The notes: generated from the sequence alone by a model not told the origin. Shown: positions 25,409-34,980, counted from the stretch's first letter. The stretch: 64,000 nucleotides of DNA from Bin5 sp022827195 (GCA_965208275.1 OZ242331.1:4588001-4652000), one strand, 5' to 3'. Program-made: numbers and translations.

Positions 25409-25443
25409 TTCAAGGGGAACATTTCCGGACAACGGGACCATCT

Positions 25444-26061
25444 ATGAATCAAGAGGAAGAGCGCAAAAACGGGTCGGTGGAAACAGGAAACGGGCAGTTG
25501 CCTGAAGAGGTCATTCTTGACGCTGAAGGCCCCGAGTCGGACGGTGCACGTGAGACTGAGGAGGCTGACGAGAAACAGGAGACACCCGAAGAGAGCATCG
25601 CCCGGCTTGAATCGGAGTTGGTTGAGGCCCAGGAGCAGGCGGCCAGAGCGGTCGACATGATGCAGCGCACGGTCGCCGAGTATGAGAACGCGGGCAAACG
25701 CCGTGAACGCCAGCACCAGGAGCGTATCAAGCGCGACAAGGAAAACATGATGCGCCAGCTGCTGCCTGTTCTCGATGACCTGGAGCTGGCCTTCCAGAAC
25801 GTTCCTGCCGGCGTTTCGGGCGAGGAGCGGGCATGGCTCGAGGGCTTTGAGCAGATTCAGCAGAAACTGCTGGACGTTCTCGCCAACGCGGAGGTCGAGC
25901 CGTTGGCTGCATGCGGTGAATTCGACCCTACCCGGCACGAGGCAATCTCGAACGAACCGAACGCTGACGTCCCCAGCGGACATATCATCCAGACTTTACG
26001 CACCGGCTATCGCATCCAGGACCGGATCCTGCGTCCTGCGCTCGTGCGCGTTTCGCAGTGA
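25444..26061 (+). CDS. grpE: Nucleotide exchange factor GrpE
   Basis: 205 residues. A disordered acidic N-terminus (about 1-50), a long coiled coil (about 50-105, ESIARLESELVEAQEQAARA onward), a four-helix part (RQLLPVLDDLELAFQNVP) and the C-terminal beta domain (FDPTRHEAISN, then VVxTLRxGYRIxDRILRPALVxVS in the form LRTGYRIQDRILRPALVRVS) are visible. It releases ADP from DnaK and acts as a thermosensor. It is cotranscribed with hrcA under CIRCE control. dnaK and dnaJ do not follow; the next gene encodes an acetyltransferase. Confidence 0.97.
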   Translation: MNQEEERKNGSVETGNGQLPEEVILDAEGPESDGARETEEADEKQETPEESIARLESELVEAQEQAARAVDMMQRTVAEYENAGKRRERQHQERIKRDKENMMRQLLPVLDDLELAFQNVPAGVSGEERAWLEGFEQIQQKLLDVLANAEVEPLAACGEFDPTRHEAISNEPNADVPSGHIIQTLRTGYRIQDRILRPALVRVSQ

Positions 26062-26090
26062 ATTGCCGGACACGCTACGAACTTTGCTAA

Positions 26091-27101
26091 ATGGTTGCCC
26101 TGATTCGTTCCGCCACCGGGCGCCTGACCGGTTCCCGGCGCGGCATCCGACCGTTTGATATCGGGCGCGATCTGCGCGCTGTTTCCAGACTGATAGCCGA
26201 CGCCTTCTCCGACGAATTGGACGAACAGGGCGAGGCCGCGCTGCGTGAGCTGCGGATGCTCGGCTACATGAGCGGCCTGGTGGGCATTCTTGCCCGCAGC
26301 ACCGGGGAGTACCGGAATGTCTTCAACGGATTTGTCTGGGTCGAGAACAACCGGGTGGTGGGCAATGTGACGGTGCAGCGCGCGTCGGGCGGCAGCGGAC
26401 GCTGGCAGATCGCGAATGTGGCCGTCTCACCGGCTTGGCGCGGGCGCGGGATCAGCCGCGCGCTGATGGAGCATGCACTGGAGTACATCCGCGATATGGG
26501 CGGCTCGTGGGCAGTGCTGCAGGTGCGCGGGGAAAACGAGATCGCCCGCGGTCTCTATGACCGGATGCGTTTCGAGAATATGGGAGGCGCCTCCGAACTG
26601 TACGCGCCGGGCGTGCCCAGGCCGGTCACACAGCCAACGTTGACCAATCTGCAGCCGTTTTCTGCATCCGAAGGCAATCTGCTCTATGAGCTGGCCGCCA
26701 GCCGGCCGAGCGCGGAGACCCAATGGTGGCGGGCCGCACGCCGCGACGACTTTCAACTCCCGCTGGAGAAGCGCATCGGTGAGCTGTGCAGCAGGCTGGC
26801 CGGCCGCCAGCGCGTCCATCGCTATGCGATCCGCGAATACGGCAGCCGTTTTGAAGGCGCGATCCAGGTCGTTGCACGCTGCTGGCGGGGCGAGCACCAT
26901 ATCCGGCTCTGGCTGCGGCGCGAAGCCCAGGAACGGTATGCCCGGCCACTGATCCTGAGCGCACTGGCGCTGCTGCAGGAGGCGCCGCGCTGGCCGCTGC
27001 GGGCGTCCGTCAGCACAGAGGACGAAATCGCGGCGCGGACACTGCTGGACCACGGCTTCTCCGTACGCAGCACCCTCTACACGATGCGCCGTCGCGTGTA
27101 A
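26091..27101 (+). CDS. GNAT-family N-acetyltransferase
   Basis: 336 residues. The N-terminal GNAT domain (about 18-165) shows the acetyl-CoA loop in VAVSPAWRGRGISRALMEHA (pattern Q/R-x-x-G-x-G/A) and LQVRGENEIARGLYDRMRFE. The C-terminal half (about 190-336) looks like a second, degenerate GNAT-like unit with no clear CoA loop. It would acetylate a small molecule or a protein N-terminus; the substrate is unknown. It starts 30 bases after grpE and is followed after 6 bases by a holin-like gene, so it may be part of the heat-shock transcript. No clear ribosome-binding site is seen. Confidence 0.85.
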   Translation: MVALIRSATGRLTGSRRGIRPFDIGRDLRAVSRLIADAFSDELDEQGEAALRELRMLGYMSGLVGILARSTGEYRNVFNGFVWVENNRVVGNVTVQRASGGSGRWQIANVAVSPAWRGRGISRALMEHALEYIRDMGGSWAVLQVRGENEIARGLYDRMRFENMGGASELYAPGVPRPVTQPTLTNLQPFSASEGNLLYELAASRPSAETQWWRAARRDDFQLPLEKRIGELCSRLAGRQRVHRYAIREYGSRFEGAIQVVARCWRGEHHIRLWLRREAQERYARPLILSALALLQEAPRWPLRASVSTEDEIAARTLLDHGFSVRSTLYTMRRRV

Positions 27102-27107
27102 ACTGCG

Positions 27108-27491
27108 ATGACGCTTCTTCTGCGGATCATCGGCAACGCCATCGCTCTCTACGCGGCGGCAACCCTGGTCGACGGCATTGATTTCGCCGGGGACGGCCGG
27201 GTGGATATCGTCAGCCTGCTGGCGGTTGCCCTGATCTTCGGCGTTGTCAATGCGGTCATCAAGCCGTTTGTCAAAGCTGCGACCTGCCCGGTCTACGTGA
27301 TCACGCTCGGCCTGTTCACCCTTGTCGTCAATGCGCTGATGCTACTCCTGACCGGCTGGCTGGCCGGGCTTTTCAACGTCGGCTTCCGGGTAGAGGGCTT
27401 TGGGGCCGCCTTCTGGGGCGCCATCGTCATCAGCATCGTCAGCTTTTTCCTCAGCCTGTTCATCTCTTCCGAGCGCGACAAGAAAGATTGA
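27108..27491 (+). CDS. Phage-holin-4_2/YvlD-type membrane protein
   Basis: 127 residues with four hydrophobic segments (ATLVDGIDFAG region, IVSLLAVALIFGVVNAVIKP, VYVITLGLFTLVVNALMLLL, GAAFWGAIVISIVSFFLSLF). The family hallmark LIFGVVNAVIKPFVK and the P-V-Y-V-I-T-L-G-L-F turn are present. Members are widespread small inner-membrane proteins (YvlD in Bacillus) tied to envelope stress rather than phage lysis. It begins 6 bases after the GNAT gene. There is no prophage context, so the holin name reflects homology only. Confidence 0.88.
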   Translation: MTLLLRIIGNAIALYAAATLVDGIDFAGDGRVDIVSLLAVALIFGVVNAVIKPFVKAATCPVYVITLGLFTLVVNALMLLLTGWLAGLFNVGFRVEGFGAAFWGAIVISIVSFFLSLFISSERDKKD

Positions 27492-27570
27492 CGCCGCTCG
27501 ACGGCGCCCGCCGCGCGGTGAACAGTCGCCCGTCACCTCAATACAGTCAAAGATCTTGCCCGGGAATACC

Positions 27571-28866
27571 ATGCGCGCCACCTTCCTCCACATGGCCGAC
27601 TGTCACCTCGGCTATCGCCAGTACAACAGCCGGGACCGGCAGAACGACTTCGCCCGCGCCTATTTCGACATCGTAGACAGGGCCATCAAACAGAAAGTCG
27701 ACTTCGTTCTGCTGGCCGGCGATCTCTTTGAGAAACGGGCCATCGATCCTCGCACGCTCGTCCATGCCATTACCGGACTTGAACGCCTGCGTGTAGCCGG
27801 TATCCCCTGCCTGGCGGTGGAGGGCAACCATGAACTGGCCTACTACCGCGATCGTATGGGCTGGATGGAGTTTCTGGCCGAAAGGGAGCTGCTGACGCTC
27901 CTCAACCCGAAGATTGAAGGCGAGCGGGTTACGCTTTCGCACTACGCGCAACGCCGCGGCGCCTATGTAGAGCCGTTGCCGGGCCTGCGCGTCTACGGCA
28001 TGCGCTATTGCGGCAGCGCCACGGCTCATGTTGTGCGCAGCGTGGCCGGCGCGCTGGCGGCCAGCGACAGACGGGGGGTCGAATACACCATCTTGATGGC
28101 GCACACCGGGGTCGAGGGTGTTGCCGCTGGCAGAGGCGGCGGCCTCAGCCTGCGCGAATTGACGCCACTGCGGCCGCACGTGGACTATCTGGCCCTGGGT
28201 CACTTTCACAACCCATACGAGTTCGACAACTGGATCTACAATCCCGGCAGCACGGAGACCAACTCCATGACCGAGGCAGCCTGGACGGACCGGGGATCCT
28301 ATCTTGTGGAGGTGGATACGGAGGCGAAGCCAAAACATCGTGCGGCCCTGCACGCCAATGCCCGGCGCCCGTTTGAACGCCTCCTCTTCAAGGTCGACGG
28401 TTGCGATACGCCGGTCGAACTGGTCGATCATTGCCGACGGCATGTCGAGCGCCGGCGCCATCAGTTCAAAGGAAATGCGCCGGTCGTCGAACTGCGGCTT
28501 ACAGGCGTGCTGCCTTTCGACCGCAGCGCGCTCCCGCTGGAACCGCTCAAGCAGATGGTCGAGGAGGTCTACCGGCCGCTGATCTGCTTTGTGTGCAACG
28601 ACACCCGCGCGGCGGAATTCGCCGTGGGTGAGGGACAGCAACTCAGCCGCCCCGCGCTGGAGCGGCAGATCATCGCCGGTCTTCTCAAGCGCGACAGCCG
28701 GTTCCGCGCCCGCGGCGCGGAGTGGACCGAGTTGGCACTTGCGATCAAAGAGCTGGCCGTCAGCGGCGCATCGGCCGAAGCAGTCCTGGACGAGTTTGCG
28801 CAAGGCGAGGAGCGGATAAGAAAGGGCAGGACAGACGTTTCGCAGGGAGATGATCTGCAATGCTGA
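27571..28866 (+). CDS. sbcD: DNA double-strand-break repair nuclease SbcD/Mre11
   Basis: 431 residues from ATG 27571, where the family begins (MRATFLHMADCHLG). All calcineurin-like phosphoesterase motifs are present: D10-x-H12, LLAGDLFEKR (D51), VEGNHE (N86, H87), a later H in MAHTGVEG and the final GHFHNPYE. These bind two Mn ions and cut DNA ends and hairpins. The C-terminal part (about 260-431) would cap the Rad50/SbcC coiled coil. Its last 7 bases overlap the sbcC start, which indicates a coupled pair. It is closer to the Mre11-like DNA repair exonuclease group than to E. coli SbcD. Confidence 0.93.
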   Translation: MRATFLHMADCHLGYRQYNSRDRQNDFARAYFDIVDRAIKQKVDFVLLAGDLFEKRAIDPRTLVHAITGLERLRVAGIPCLAVEGNHELAYYRDRMGWMEFLAERELLTLLNPKIEGERVTLSHYAQRRGAYVEPLPGLRVYGMRYCGSATAHVVRSVAGALAASDRRGVEYTILMAHTGVEGVAAGRGGGLSLRELTPLRPHVDYLALGHFHNPYEFDNWIYNPGSTETNSMTEAAWTDRGSYLVEVDTEAKPKHRAALHANARRPFERLLFKVDGCDTPVELVDHCRRHVERRRHQFKGNAPVVELRLTGVLPFDRSALPLEPLKQMVEEVYRPLICFVCNDTRAAEFAVGEGQQLSRPALERQIIAGLLKRDSRFRARGAEWTELALAIKELAVSGASAEAVLDEFAQGEERIRKGRTDVSQGDDLQC

Positions 28867-31571
28867 TCCACTCTCTGACGTTGGAAAACGTCAAGAGTTA
28901 CGCGCAGGAAACAGTCAAATTCAACCCCGGCACGAATGCAATCGTTGGTAGAAACGGAGCGGGCAAGACGACGATTCTCGAAGCGATCGGCTTTGTGCTA
29001 TTCGATCACCGCCCCGGCAAGTTGTCCGGTTTCGTGCGAGAAGGTCAGCGATCGGCGAGCGTAACCGTCGCGTTTCTAAGCGACCACGACGAGCGTACCT
29101 ATCAGGTGAAACGGCGTTGGGGCAATAACGACCTCTACAGAGTCCTCGACCCGCAGCTCTCCTTGAAAATCTGCGAGGGCAAAGCCGACGTCATCCAGTT
29201 TTTGCGCCAGCATCTCGGCATCGATCCGGAAACCGATCCGGCAGACCTGTTCAGGAACGCGGTAGGCGTGCCCCAGGGCAGCTTCACCGCTTCATTTCTG
29301 ACGACGCCCGCTATCCGCAAAGGAGTTTTCGATCCTCTTCTCAAGGTCGCTGAATACCGCCGGGCGTACGAGCAGCTGCGCGACCCGCTCAACCTGCTCA
29401 AAGAGCGCATGAGCGACCAGGCGTTCGAAATCGGCAGACTGGAAGGTGAACTGAAACGACTGCCGGCTGCGCGGACCGGTGTCAGAGGGTTTATCACCCG
29501 AATCAGCAGCGCAGAAACCAACCTGCGCGCCGTCCAGACGGAGCTGGCCGCCGCTGAATCGGACCGGCGGGCGATGGAGGCGAAACAGAAGCGGCTGCAA
29601 GAACTGCAACGTATGACGCAGATGCAACAGAAGGATGTCACCGAACAGGAACGGATATTGGACTCGGTCGGGCGACGGCTGTCGGAGAGCGAAAGAGCCG
29701 TGGCGGTCACAGAGGCCAACCGGGCTGACCATGACGCCTACCGCGCCGCGCAGCGGGAACAAAGCGCTGTGAACGAGAGGAGCATCCAACGGCGAAGGTT
29801 GCAGGATGAGCGTAACGTCGTCCAGACGCGCCTGACCCAGGCCGAGGCGCAGACCGATGCCCACAGGCGCGCCCTCGCTGACATTTTAGAAGCGGAGAGA
29901 ACAGCCGCGGCGCTGGCGGAAGCGGCGAACAGACAGGAAAAGCTGGAGTCTGACCTGCGCGTTGCCCAGCGCCAGGCGGACCGGCTGCGCGATGCCGGTG
30001 CCCGCCTACGAAAGGATCAGGCCGTCGCGGATGCGGCCAAGGAACGCCTGGATCGTCTGCGCACGGAGGCAGAACAGGCGAAAAAGATCGAGTCCTCGCT
30101 CAATCCATTGCAGGCGCACGTGGAATCCTTCCAAAAAGAGATTTCTGCGGCGCAGGCCAGGGCAGCCCGACTGCTCGCGCAAAAGGAGACAATCCAGGAG
30201 CAAGGTCAGCGGCTAACGGCATCGAGAACATCCTCGATCTGCCCGATCTGCGAGCAGCCCCTGTCTGCAGAGCATCGGCAACAACTCCTCGCAAAACTTC
30301 GCAGACGTTGGAGCAAATTGAATGGGGATGCCCAGGTCGTCGAGCAGAATATCCGACAGCTTGAAGTGAAACGGGAGGAGGCCCGCTCGAACCTCACCCG
30401 GAATGAACGGACCCTGCGCCAGCTCCCGCGCCAAAACGCGGTCGAAACGGCCGAAGAGGAACTGGTCGCGCGACGTGCCCGGCTGGCCGAAGACCGCGAC
30501 GCGGCCGAAACCCTTGAGGATGCGCCGCAGCGCGTGGAGCGCCTGCAGCAGGAGCTGGACGCGCTGGGGAACCCACGACGGCGGCGCGATGTGGCGAACC
30601 AGAAGGCACGCGAACGCGACGAGGTCGAACAGGCCCTCCGAAGGCAACAGGCTCTGGCCGAGCAGCAGCGGCGCAATCTCTCGGAGCTCGACGAGCGGAT
30701 GGCGCCCTTTGCAAATGCGGACGCCGAGGCAGCCCGTATCAGCTCCCAGCTGGAGCAGCATCAGGCAGCCGACGATCTCTACCGCCGCCATCAGGCCTCG
30801 GCCGAGGCTCTCCCTCAGCGAAGGCATGAGGTCGCCGAGGCCGAAAAGATGTTGCAAGCCGCCCGCGAGAGCTACGAGAGCGTACTGGCCCAACTGGCAG
30901 ACTGCAGGGACGAGTTTGACGAGAAGCGTTTCCGGGAGATTGTGGCGCTGGTGGACGACACCCGCAGCCGCATGGTACGCCTGGAGACGGAATTGGGCCA
31001 TTGGCGCGCAGATCTGCGCCGGGCGAAGGAGGAGCTCGCCCAGCTACAGGCCCGGCAGAAGCGGCTTGTTGTCGCCCGCTCCGGACACGACCGGCTGACG
31101 CAACAGGAGGAGCTCTTGGGCTTTCTGCGCTCCGTCCTGCGGGAGGCCGGCCCGTATGTGACCAAGGCGCTTGTCCAGCAGATCAGCCACGCGGCCAACC
31201 AGTTGTTCGGCCAGATCATGGAGGATTACACGCGCACACTCCGCTGGCAGGAGGACTACGAGATCGTACTGGAGGTGGAGGGCCGCGAGCGGACATTTTC
31301 GCAGCTGTCCGGCGGCGAGCAGATGGGCGCCGCGCTGGCGGTTCGCCTGGCCCTGCTGCAGGAGATGAGTGATATCGCCGTCGCCTTCTTCGACGAGCCG
31401 ACCACCAATCTTGACGACGCCCGCCGCGGCGCGCTGGCCCGCCAGATCGTGGGCGTGCCTGGCTTCCAGCAGCTCTTCATAATCAGCCACGACGATTCGT
31501 TCGAGCAGGCCACGGAGACGCTGATCCGGGTGGAAAAGAGGAACGGCGTAAGCGAGGTCTTCTATCAATGA
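28860..31571 (+). CDS. sbcC: SbcC/Rad50-type SMC-like ATPase with zinc hook
   Basis: 903 residues. The N-terminal ATPase half has Walker A GRNGAGKTTILEAIGFVLF (about 34-52) and the Q-loop PQGSFTASFL. Two long coiled coils (about 180-450 and 480-780) are interrupted by the zinc hook CPICEQPL with C461 and C464. The C-terminal half has the signature LSGGEQMGAALAVRLALLQ and Walker B VAFFDEPTTNLDD. With SbcD it forms the Mre11-Rad50 complex that tethers and processes broken or protein-blocked DNA ends. GGAG within the sbcD end serves its ATG. Length and layout are normal. Confidence 0.95.
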   Translation: MLIHSLTLENVKSYAQETVKFNPGTNAIVGRNGAGKTTILEAIGFVLFDHRPGKLSGFVREGQRSASVTVAFLSDHDERTYQVKRRWGNNDLYRVLDPQLSLKICEGKADVIQFLRQHLGIDPETDPADLFRNAVGVPQGSFTASFLTTPAIRKGVFDPLLKVAEYRRAYEQLRDPLNLLKERMSDQAFEIGRLEGELKRLPAARTGVRGFITRISSAETNLRAVQTELAAAESDRRAMEAKQKRLQELQRMTQMQQKDVTEQERILDSVGRRLSESERAVAVTEANRADHDAYRAAQREQSAVNERSIQRRRLQDERNVVQTRLTQAEAQTDAHRRALADILEAERTAAALAEAANRQEKLESDLRVAQRQADRLRDAGARLRKDQAVADAAKERLDRLRTEAEQAKKIESSLNPLQAHVESFQKEISAAQARAARLLAQKETIQEQGQRLTASRTSSICPICEQPLSAEHRQQLLAKLRRRWSKLNGDAQVVEQNIRQLEVKREEARSNLTRNERTLRQLPRQNAVETAEEELVARRARLAEDRDAAETLEDAPQRVERLQQELDALGNPRRRRDVANQKARERDEVEQALRRQQALAEQQRRNLSELDERMAPFANADAEAARISSQLEQHQAADDLYRRHQASAEALPQRRHEVAEAEKMLQAARESYESVLAQLADCRDEFDEKRFREIVALVDDTRSRMVRLETELGHWRADLRRAKEELAQLQARQKRLVVARSGHDRLTQQEELLGFLRSVLREAGPYVTKALVQQISHAANQLFGQIMEDYTRTLRWQEDYEIVLEVEGRERTFSQLSGGEQMGAALAVRLALLQEMSDIAVAFFDEPTTNLDDARRGALARQIVGVPGFQQLFIISHDDSFEQATETLIRVEKRNGVSEVFYQ

Positions 31572-31592
31572 AATCGCTCGGGTACCGGCCAG

Positions 31593-32840
31593 CTACGCGG
31601 CAGCAACCATATACTGCGCGGCCCTGGTCACGCCTCCCAGCGAGGCGAACTCCTCCCGCAGGTCGGCGGCATTGCGGCGGGCAGGGCTATCGTGCGGCAG
31701 AATCTTTTGCAGCGCTTCCGCCAGCAGCGGGACCGTCAACTGCCCGGCCGGGATATGATAGCCGACACCGCTGCGCATCACCCCGCCCGCCTGCCGCGCC
31801 TGGTCCGCAGCTTTCGGCACAACGATCTGGGGAATCCCGTACGTAACCAGGGCGTGCGTCGTGCCGGCGCCGCCATGATGGATGGCGGCCGCGGTTTGCG
31901 GCAGCACCTCCTCAAATCGAATCCGCTCCACCAGGGCTGAAGGCTGCGGAAGTTCCCTTCGCAGGGCGGCCATCTCACGGGCTGTCCACGCCCCCTCTGG
32001 ACCAGCGGCGGCGATGCCCTTTCCGACCGCCAGAATCGGCACTCCCCCTGCCTGACCGACCGCACGGGCTGCGATTACAAAGAAGTTGATGTCTTTGGTG
32101 AAAACGGTGCCGAGCGTGATGAAGATCCACGGACGGTCCGCCGGCAGTAGGGCGGGCCAAGCGGATTCGGGCGGCTGGGGCGCCGCCGCGATCCCGCCGA
32201 CCATACGCGTCTGGGGCAGGAGGCGCATCCCGGCGTACCAGCGCGGACTCCAGAAGGTCAGGTGGAGCGAGGGCGAACGCAGCGCTACCGGACCGTCCGG
32301 CGCCCAGTTGACGCCGCTCACGTTGAACTCGTCGAGCAGGGAGGTCACCCGTTCGCGGGCCAGTTCGTCGATGGGAGCGGGCGCGCCCCCTGGGGAACCC
32401 GGCTGCGGTTCTACCGCAGGCCAGCCGACGACCGCGAACGGTACGTCCAGGAGTTCGGCGGCGATGGCGGCGGCGGCGGTGAACATCTCGCTGGCGATCA
32501 GATGCGGGCGAAAACGGCTGCCTGCCTCGACCAGCGCGTGCGTCGCTGCGCGCACGCGCGCCACGTCCAGCCACTGGTCGAGTGAGCGGGTCATCCGCAG
32601 GCGTTGAAAGTCCTCTTCTGAGGCCGCGCCCTGCCGGATTGGCGGCGGCGGCGGCCAGCGCCAACCGGTCTCCGGCAGGACGTGGACGGGAATACCCCGT
32701 TCAACCAGTTCACTGCGCAGCTCACGGCCGGTCGCCCACAAGAGGTCATGGCCCGTGCGCATCAGTTCGAACGCGGTCGGGAGATAGCCGCCCCAGTCCA
32801 GATGGCTATTCAGTTGGGAGGATACACAGAGGAAGCGCAA
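31593..32840 (-). CDS. GT1-family glycosyltransferase (MGT/UGT-like)
   Basis: 415 residues of GT-B type. The N-terminal acceptor domain (about 1-215) starts MRFLCVSSQLNSHLDWGGYL, with the H-x-x-P/L-like entry. The C-terminal donor domain has WIFITLGTVFTKD and the nucleotide-sugar motif IHHGGAGTTHALVTYGIPQI followed by a VPxxADQ-like segment. Such enzymes glycosylate lipids, sterols, macrolides or other small molecules using UDP- or dTDP-sugars. It ends 22 bases from the convergent sbcC stop and lies 10 bases downstream of the cytochrome/propeller lipoprotein gene, with which it may be cotranscribed. The acceptor is not predictable. Confidence 0.9.
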   Translation of the reverse strand: MRFLCVSSQLNSHLDWGGYLPTAFELMRTGHDLLWATGRELRSELVERGIPVHVLPETGWRWPPPPPIRQGAASEEDFQRLRMTRSLDQWLDVARVRAATHALVEAGSRFRPHLIASEMFTAAAAIAAELLDVPFAVVGWPAVEPQPGSPGGAPAPIDELARERVTSLLDEFNVSGVNWAPDGPVALRSPSLHLTFWSPRWYAGMRLLPQTRMVGGIAAAPQPPESAWPALLPADRPWIFITLGTVFTKDINFFVIAARAVGQAGGVPILAVGKGIAAAGPEGAWTAREMAALRRELPQPSALVERIRFEEVLPQTAAAIHHGGAGTTHALVTYGIPQIVVPKAADQARQAGGVMRSGVGYHIPAGQLTVPLLAEALQKILPHDSPARRNAADLREEFASLGGVTRAAQYMVAAA

Positions 32841-32850
32841 ACGGCTCTCC

Positions 32851-34980
32851 TCAGCGGGGGCAGCCGGGGACCAGCCGGAAGAGCCCGCCTGAGCCGGTGC
32901 CGATCCAGATTGCTCCGTCAGGCGCTGTCGCGACCGCCTGCACCGGCCAGTTATGCATGATACGTTCGGCGATGATGCTGCCGCCGGCGTTCGCCAATCT
33001 GTAGAGACCCGGATTACGGCCGTAAAGGGCGAAAAAGATCGTGTCGTAGGCCCATGTAAGGCCAGTTGGCGCGGTGGAGTTTGGCAGGATCAGCACCGGG
33101 GCGGTCCACCAATCCTTGTTGACACCGCCCAGTACCATCGGGAAGCCGTAGAAGGGAGTGGCATTGACGTCGCCGGCGACTGCGCCAGCGGAGAGGGTGC
33201 CCGGGTCGAGCAGCTCGATCTCATCACCGGCGTTGTAATCGCCGGGCACGTTGGTGGCGCCATTGTCAGTGAACCAGATGCGCCCGCGCGGGTCGGCTGT
33301 AATGCCGTAGGGATTGCGCACGCCGCGCGCCGCCGTCTGGAAAACGCCGATCGTGCGTTCGGCCAGCAGCCGGTCCAGCCGGGCGCGTATGATGCGCGCC
33401 CCGAATTGATTGCCCCCGGCAGCAATATTCGTTGCCAGCGTCTCCGCCGGCTGTTCGCCGTCTGCGGGCACGATAATGCCGTCCGAATAGCCGTCCCGCA
33501 CACCGCCGGCGGAGATGTAAACCCAGCCATCGCTGATGACGAGACCGTTGTTGGCGTGGTAGAGGTGACCGGCCACAGCGAACCCGTGAGCCAGGAGCTC
33601 ATAGCCGCCGCCATCCGCAATGCGTCCTACTTCGCCGGCCCGATTCAGGTAGAGTGCACCCCCATGCCATGCCATCCCGGTGACGCGGCTGGATTCGCGC
33701 AAGATCTCATAGTAGCTGTCTTTGGAGACGCTATGCCAAATGGCGATCGAACGGACTGCACTATAGGGATCGAACTGGGTGTTCGGATCGAAGTCACCGG
33801 TGGCCGGAACGTCGAGAGCGATGAACAGCCTGCCGTCAGGGGCAAATGTCAGGGCCGTGATGCTGTGGCCCTGCAGTTCCTGCGCCAGGAACTGCTCGGC
33901 GCAAAAGCCGCCCTGGGGGACCAGCCACGGATCGGACTCGGACGGCGCGGCCAAGTTGAGGGGAGCGACACGAATGCCTTTGCCTGCGGCTGTGGCTGCA
34001 GCGGGGCTCGAACGTACCTCCTCGGTTCCTCCTGTATTGCCGTCCGCGGCGTTGCTTCCATTTTCCGACGGCTGCGCAGGTGTCGGTGTTGATACTGGGG
34101 TAAGCGCCGCCGTCGGCGTCGGCTCAACCGGCAGATAGGCGGCAAGCTGTCCTGCATCAGGCGCTGCGGCACAGCTCGCGGGCAGGGTAAGTTGCGCGCT
34201 GATGTAGGGCACAGTCCCGCCGTCCTCGGCGCAGTTGTGCGACGCCCAGTTGATTTCGCCGCCCTCCAGCCGCAGCCACATCGAGGACGCCGGAACCGGC
34301 TCGCCGCCCTGTCTGGCCGCGCCAGCCGCGATCCAATTGTAAATCAACGCCTTATCATCGTCGCTAAGCTCACCCACCAACGGCATGGCGTTGGAGCGGA
34401 TCTGCGTCCAGAGTATGGACGCCTCCGGGTCGCCGGGCGTCACGACCGACCCGCTCTGTCCGCCGCTCATCAGGGGATCGTACTCGGTGACCTGCAGTTC
34501 TCCCTGCTTTACGGTACTGCTATGACAGGCTCCGCAATCTTCTTCGAAGATCGGTTGAACGTCCTCTTCAAATCCCGGCGTGGAGATTGGAATCCAAGGA
34601 GAGGAACGGTTGAGGGCGGCGAATGGAAACGCCTCGCCCTGACCGAAGATGGCATCCACCCGCACCAGGACGCCCGCGCGGACCCGGCCCAAGTGACAAC
34701 CTTCCTGCTGGGGACGATTGCGTACATTGGCGTTCTGCTGCACCACGGCAAATACGGGGTGGCCGCCGGCCAGACAGGCCAGCGCATCATCCATTCCGTT
34801 CAGCAATGCGATGTCGGCGACACCTCCCAACGCATCCGGGTGGGCCGCGGGCGGACGCGGCGGTTCGGGCTCAGGGCTGTCGGGGCGGATCGGTTGCAGC
34901 ACGCACGCGCCGAGGAACAGAACGGCGCAGATTGGCAGCGAGATAGCGGAAAAGAGTCTTGAAAGAGAGCGATAACGCAT
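32851..34980 (-). CDS. Lipoprotein with c-type cytochrome domain and sugar-dehydrogenase-like propeller
   Basis: 709 residues from ATG 34980 (a TTG 21 bases earlier would only lengthen the n-region). A signal with lipobox LGAC (Cys 26), a domain of unclear type with RNRPQQEGCHLGRVRAGVL, then a monohaem segment with CGACH at 149-153 and a likely distal Met in SNAMPLVGELSDDDKALIYN are visible. A Pro/Thr linker (about 280-305) leads to a C-terminal beta-propeller (about 360-709) with GVRNPYGITADPRGRIWFTD and FYGFPMVLGG, as in soluble glucose/sorbosone dehydrogenase-like proteins. It is probably an extracellular electron-transfer or sugar-oxidising protein anchored to the membrane; PQQ dependence is unproven. 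Confidence 0.85.
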   Translation of the reverse strand: MRYRSLSRLFSAISLPICAVLFLGACVLQPIRPDSPEPEPPRPPAAHPDALGGVADIALLNGMDDALACLAGGHPVFAVVQQNANVRNRPQQEGCHLGRVRAGVLVRVDAIFGQGEAFPFAALNRSSPWIPISTPGFEEDVQPIFEEDCGACHSSTVKQGELQVTEYDPLMSGGQSGSVVTPGDPEASILWTQIRSNAMPLVGELSDDDKALIYNWIAAGAARQGGEPVPASSMWLRLEGGEINWASHNCAEDGGTVPYISAQLTLPASCAAAPDAGQLAAYLPVEPTPTAALTPVSTPTPAQPSENGSNAADGNTGGTEEVRSSPAAATAAGKGIRVAPLNLAAPSESDPWLVPQGGFCAEQFLAQELQGHSITALTFAPDGRLFIALDVPATGDFDPNTQFDPYSAVRSIAIWHSVSKDSYYEILRESSRVTGMAWHGGALYLNRAGEVGRIADGGGYELLAHGFAVAGHLYHANNGLVISDGWVYISAGGVRDGYSDGIIVPADGEQPAETLATNIAAGGNQFGARIIRARLDRLLAERTIGVFQTAARGVRNPYGITADPRGRIWFTDNGATNVPGDYNAGDEIELLDPGTLSAGAVAGDVNATPFYGFPMVLGGVNKDWWTAPVLILPNSTAPTGLTWAYDTIFFALYGRNPGLYRLANAGGSIIAERIMHNWPVQAVATAPDGAIWIGTGSGGLFRLVPGCPR

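Noticed and set aside
27108..27491. Prophage, suggested by the holin-like name
   Set aside because: No integrase, capsid, terminase or attachment site nearby; the YvlD-type family is a common chromosomal membrane protein.
27547..28860. Minus-strand open frame of 437 codons
   Set aside because: Antisense to sbcD, whose metal-binding motifs are all present on the plus strand.
32953..34092. Plus-strand open frame of 379 codons
   Set aside because: Antisense to the cytochrome/propeller lipoprotein, which has a signal peptide, lipobox and haem motif.
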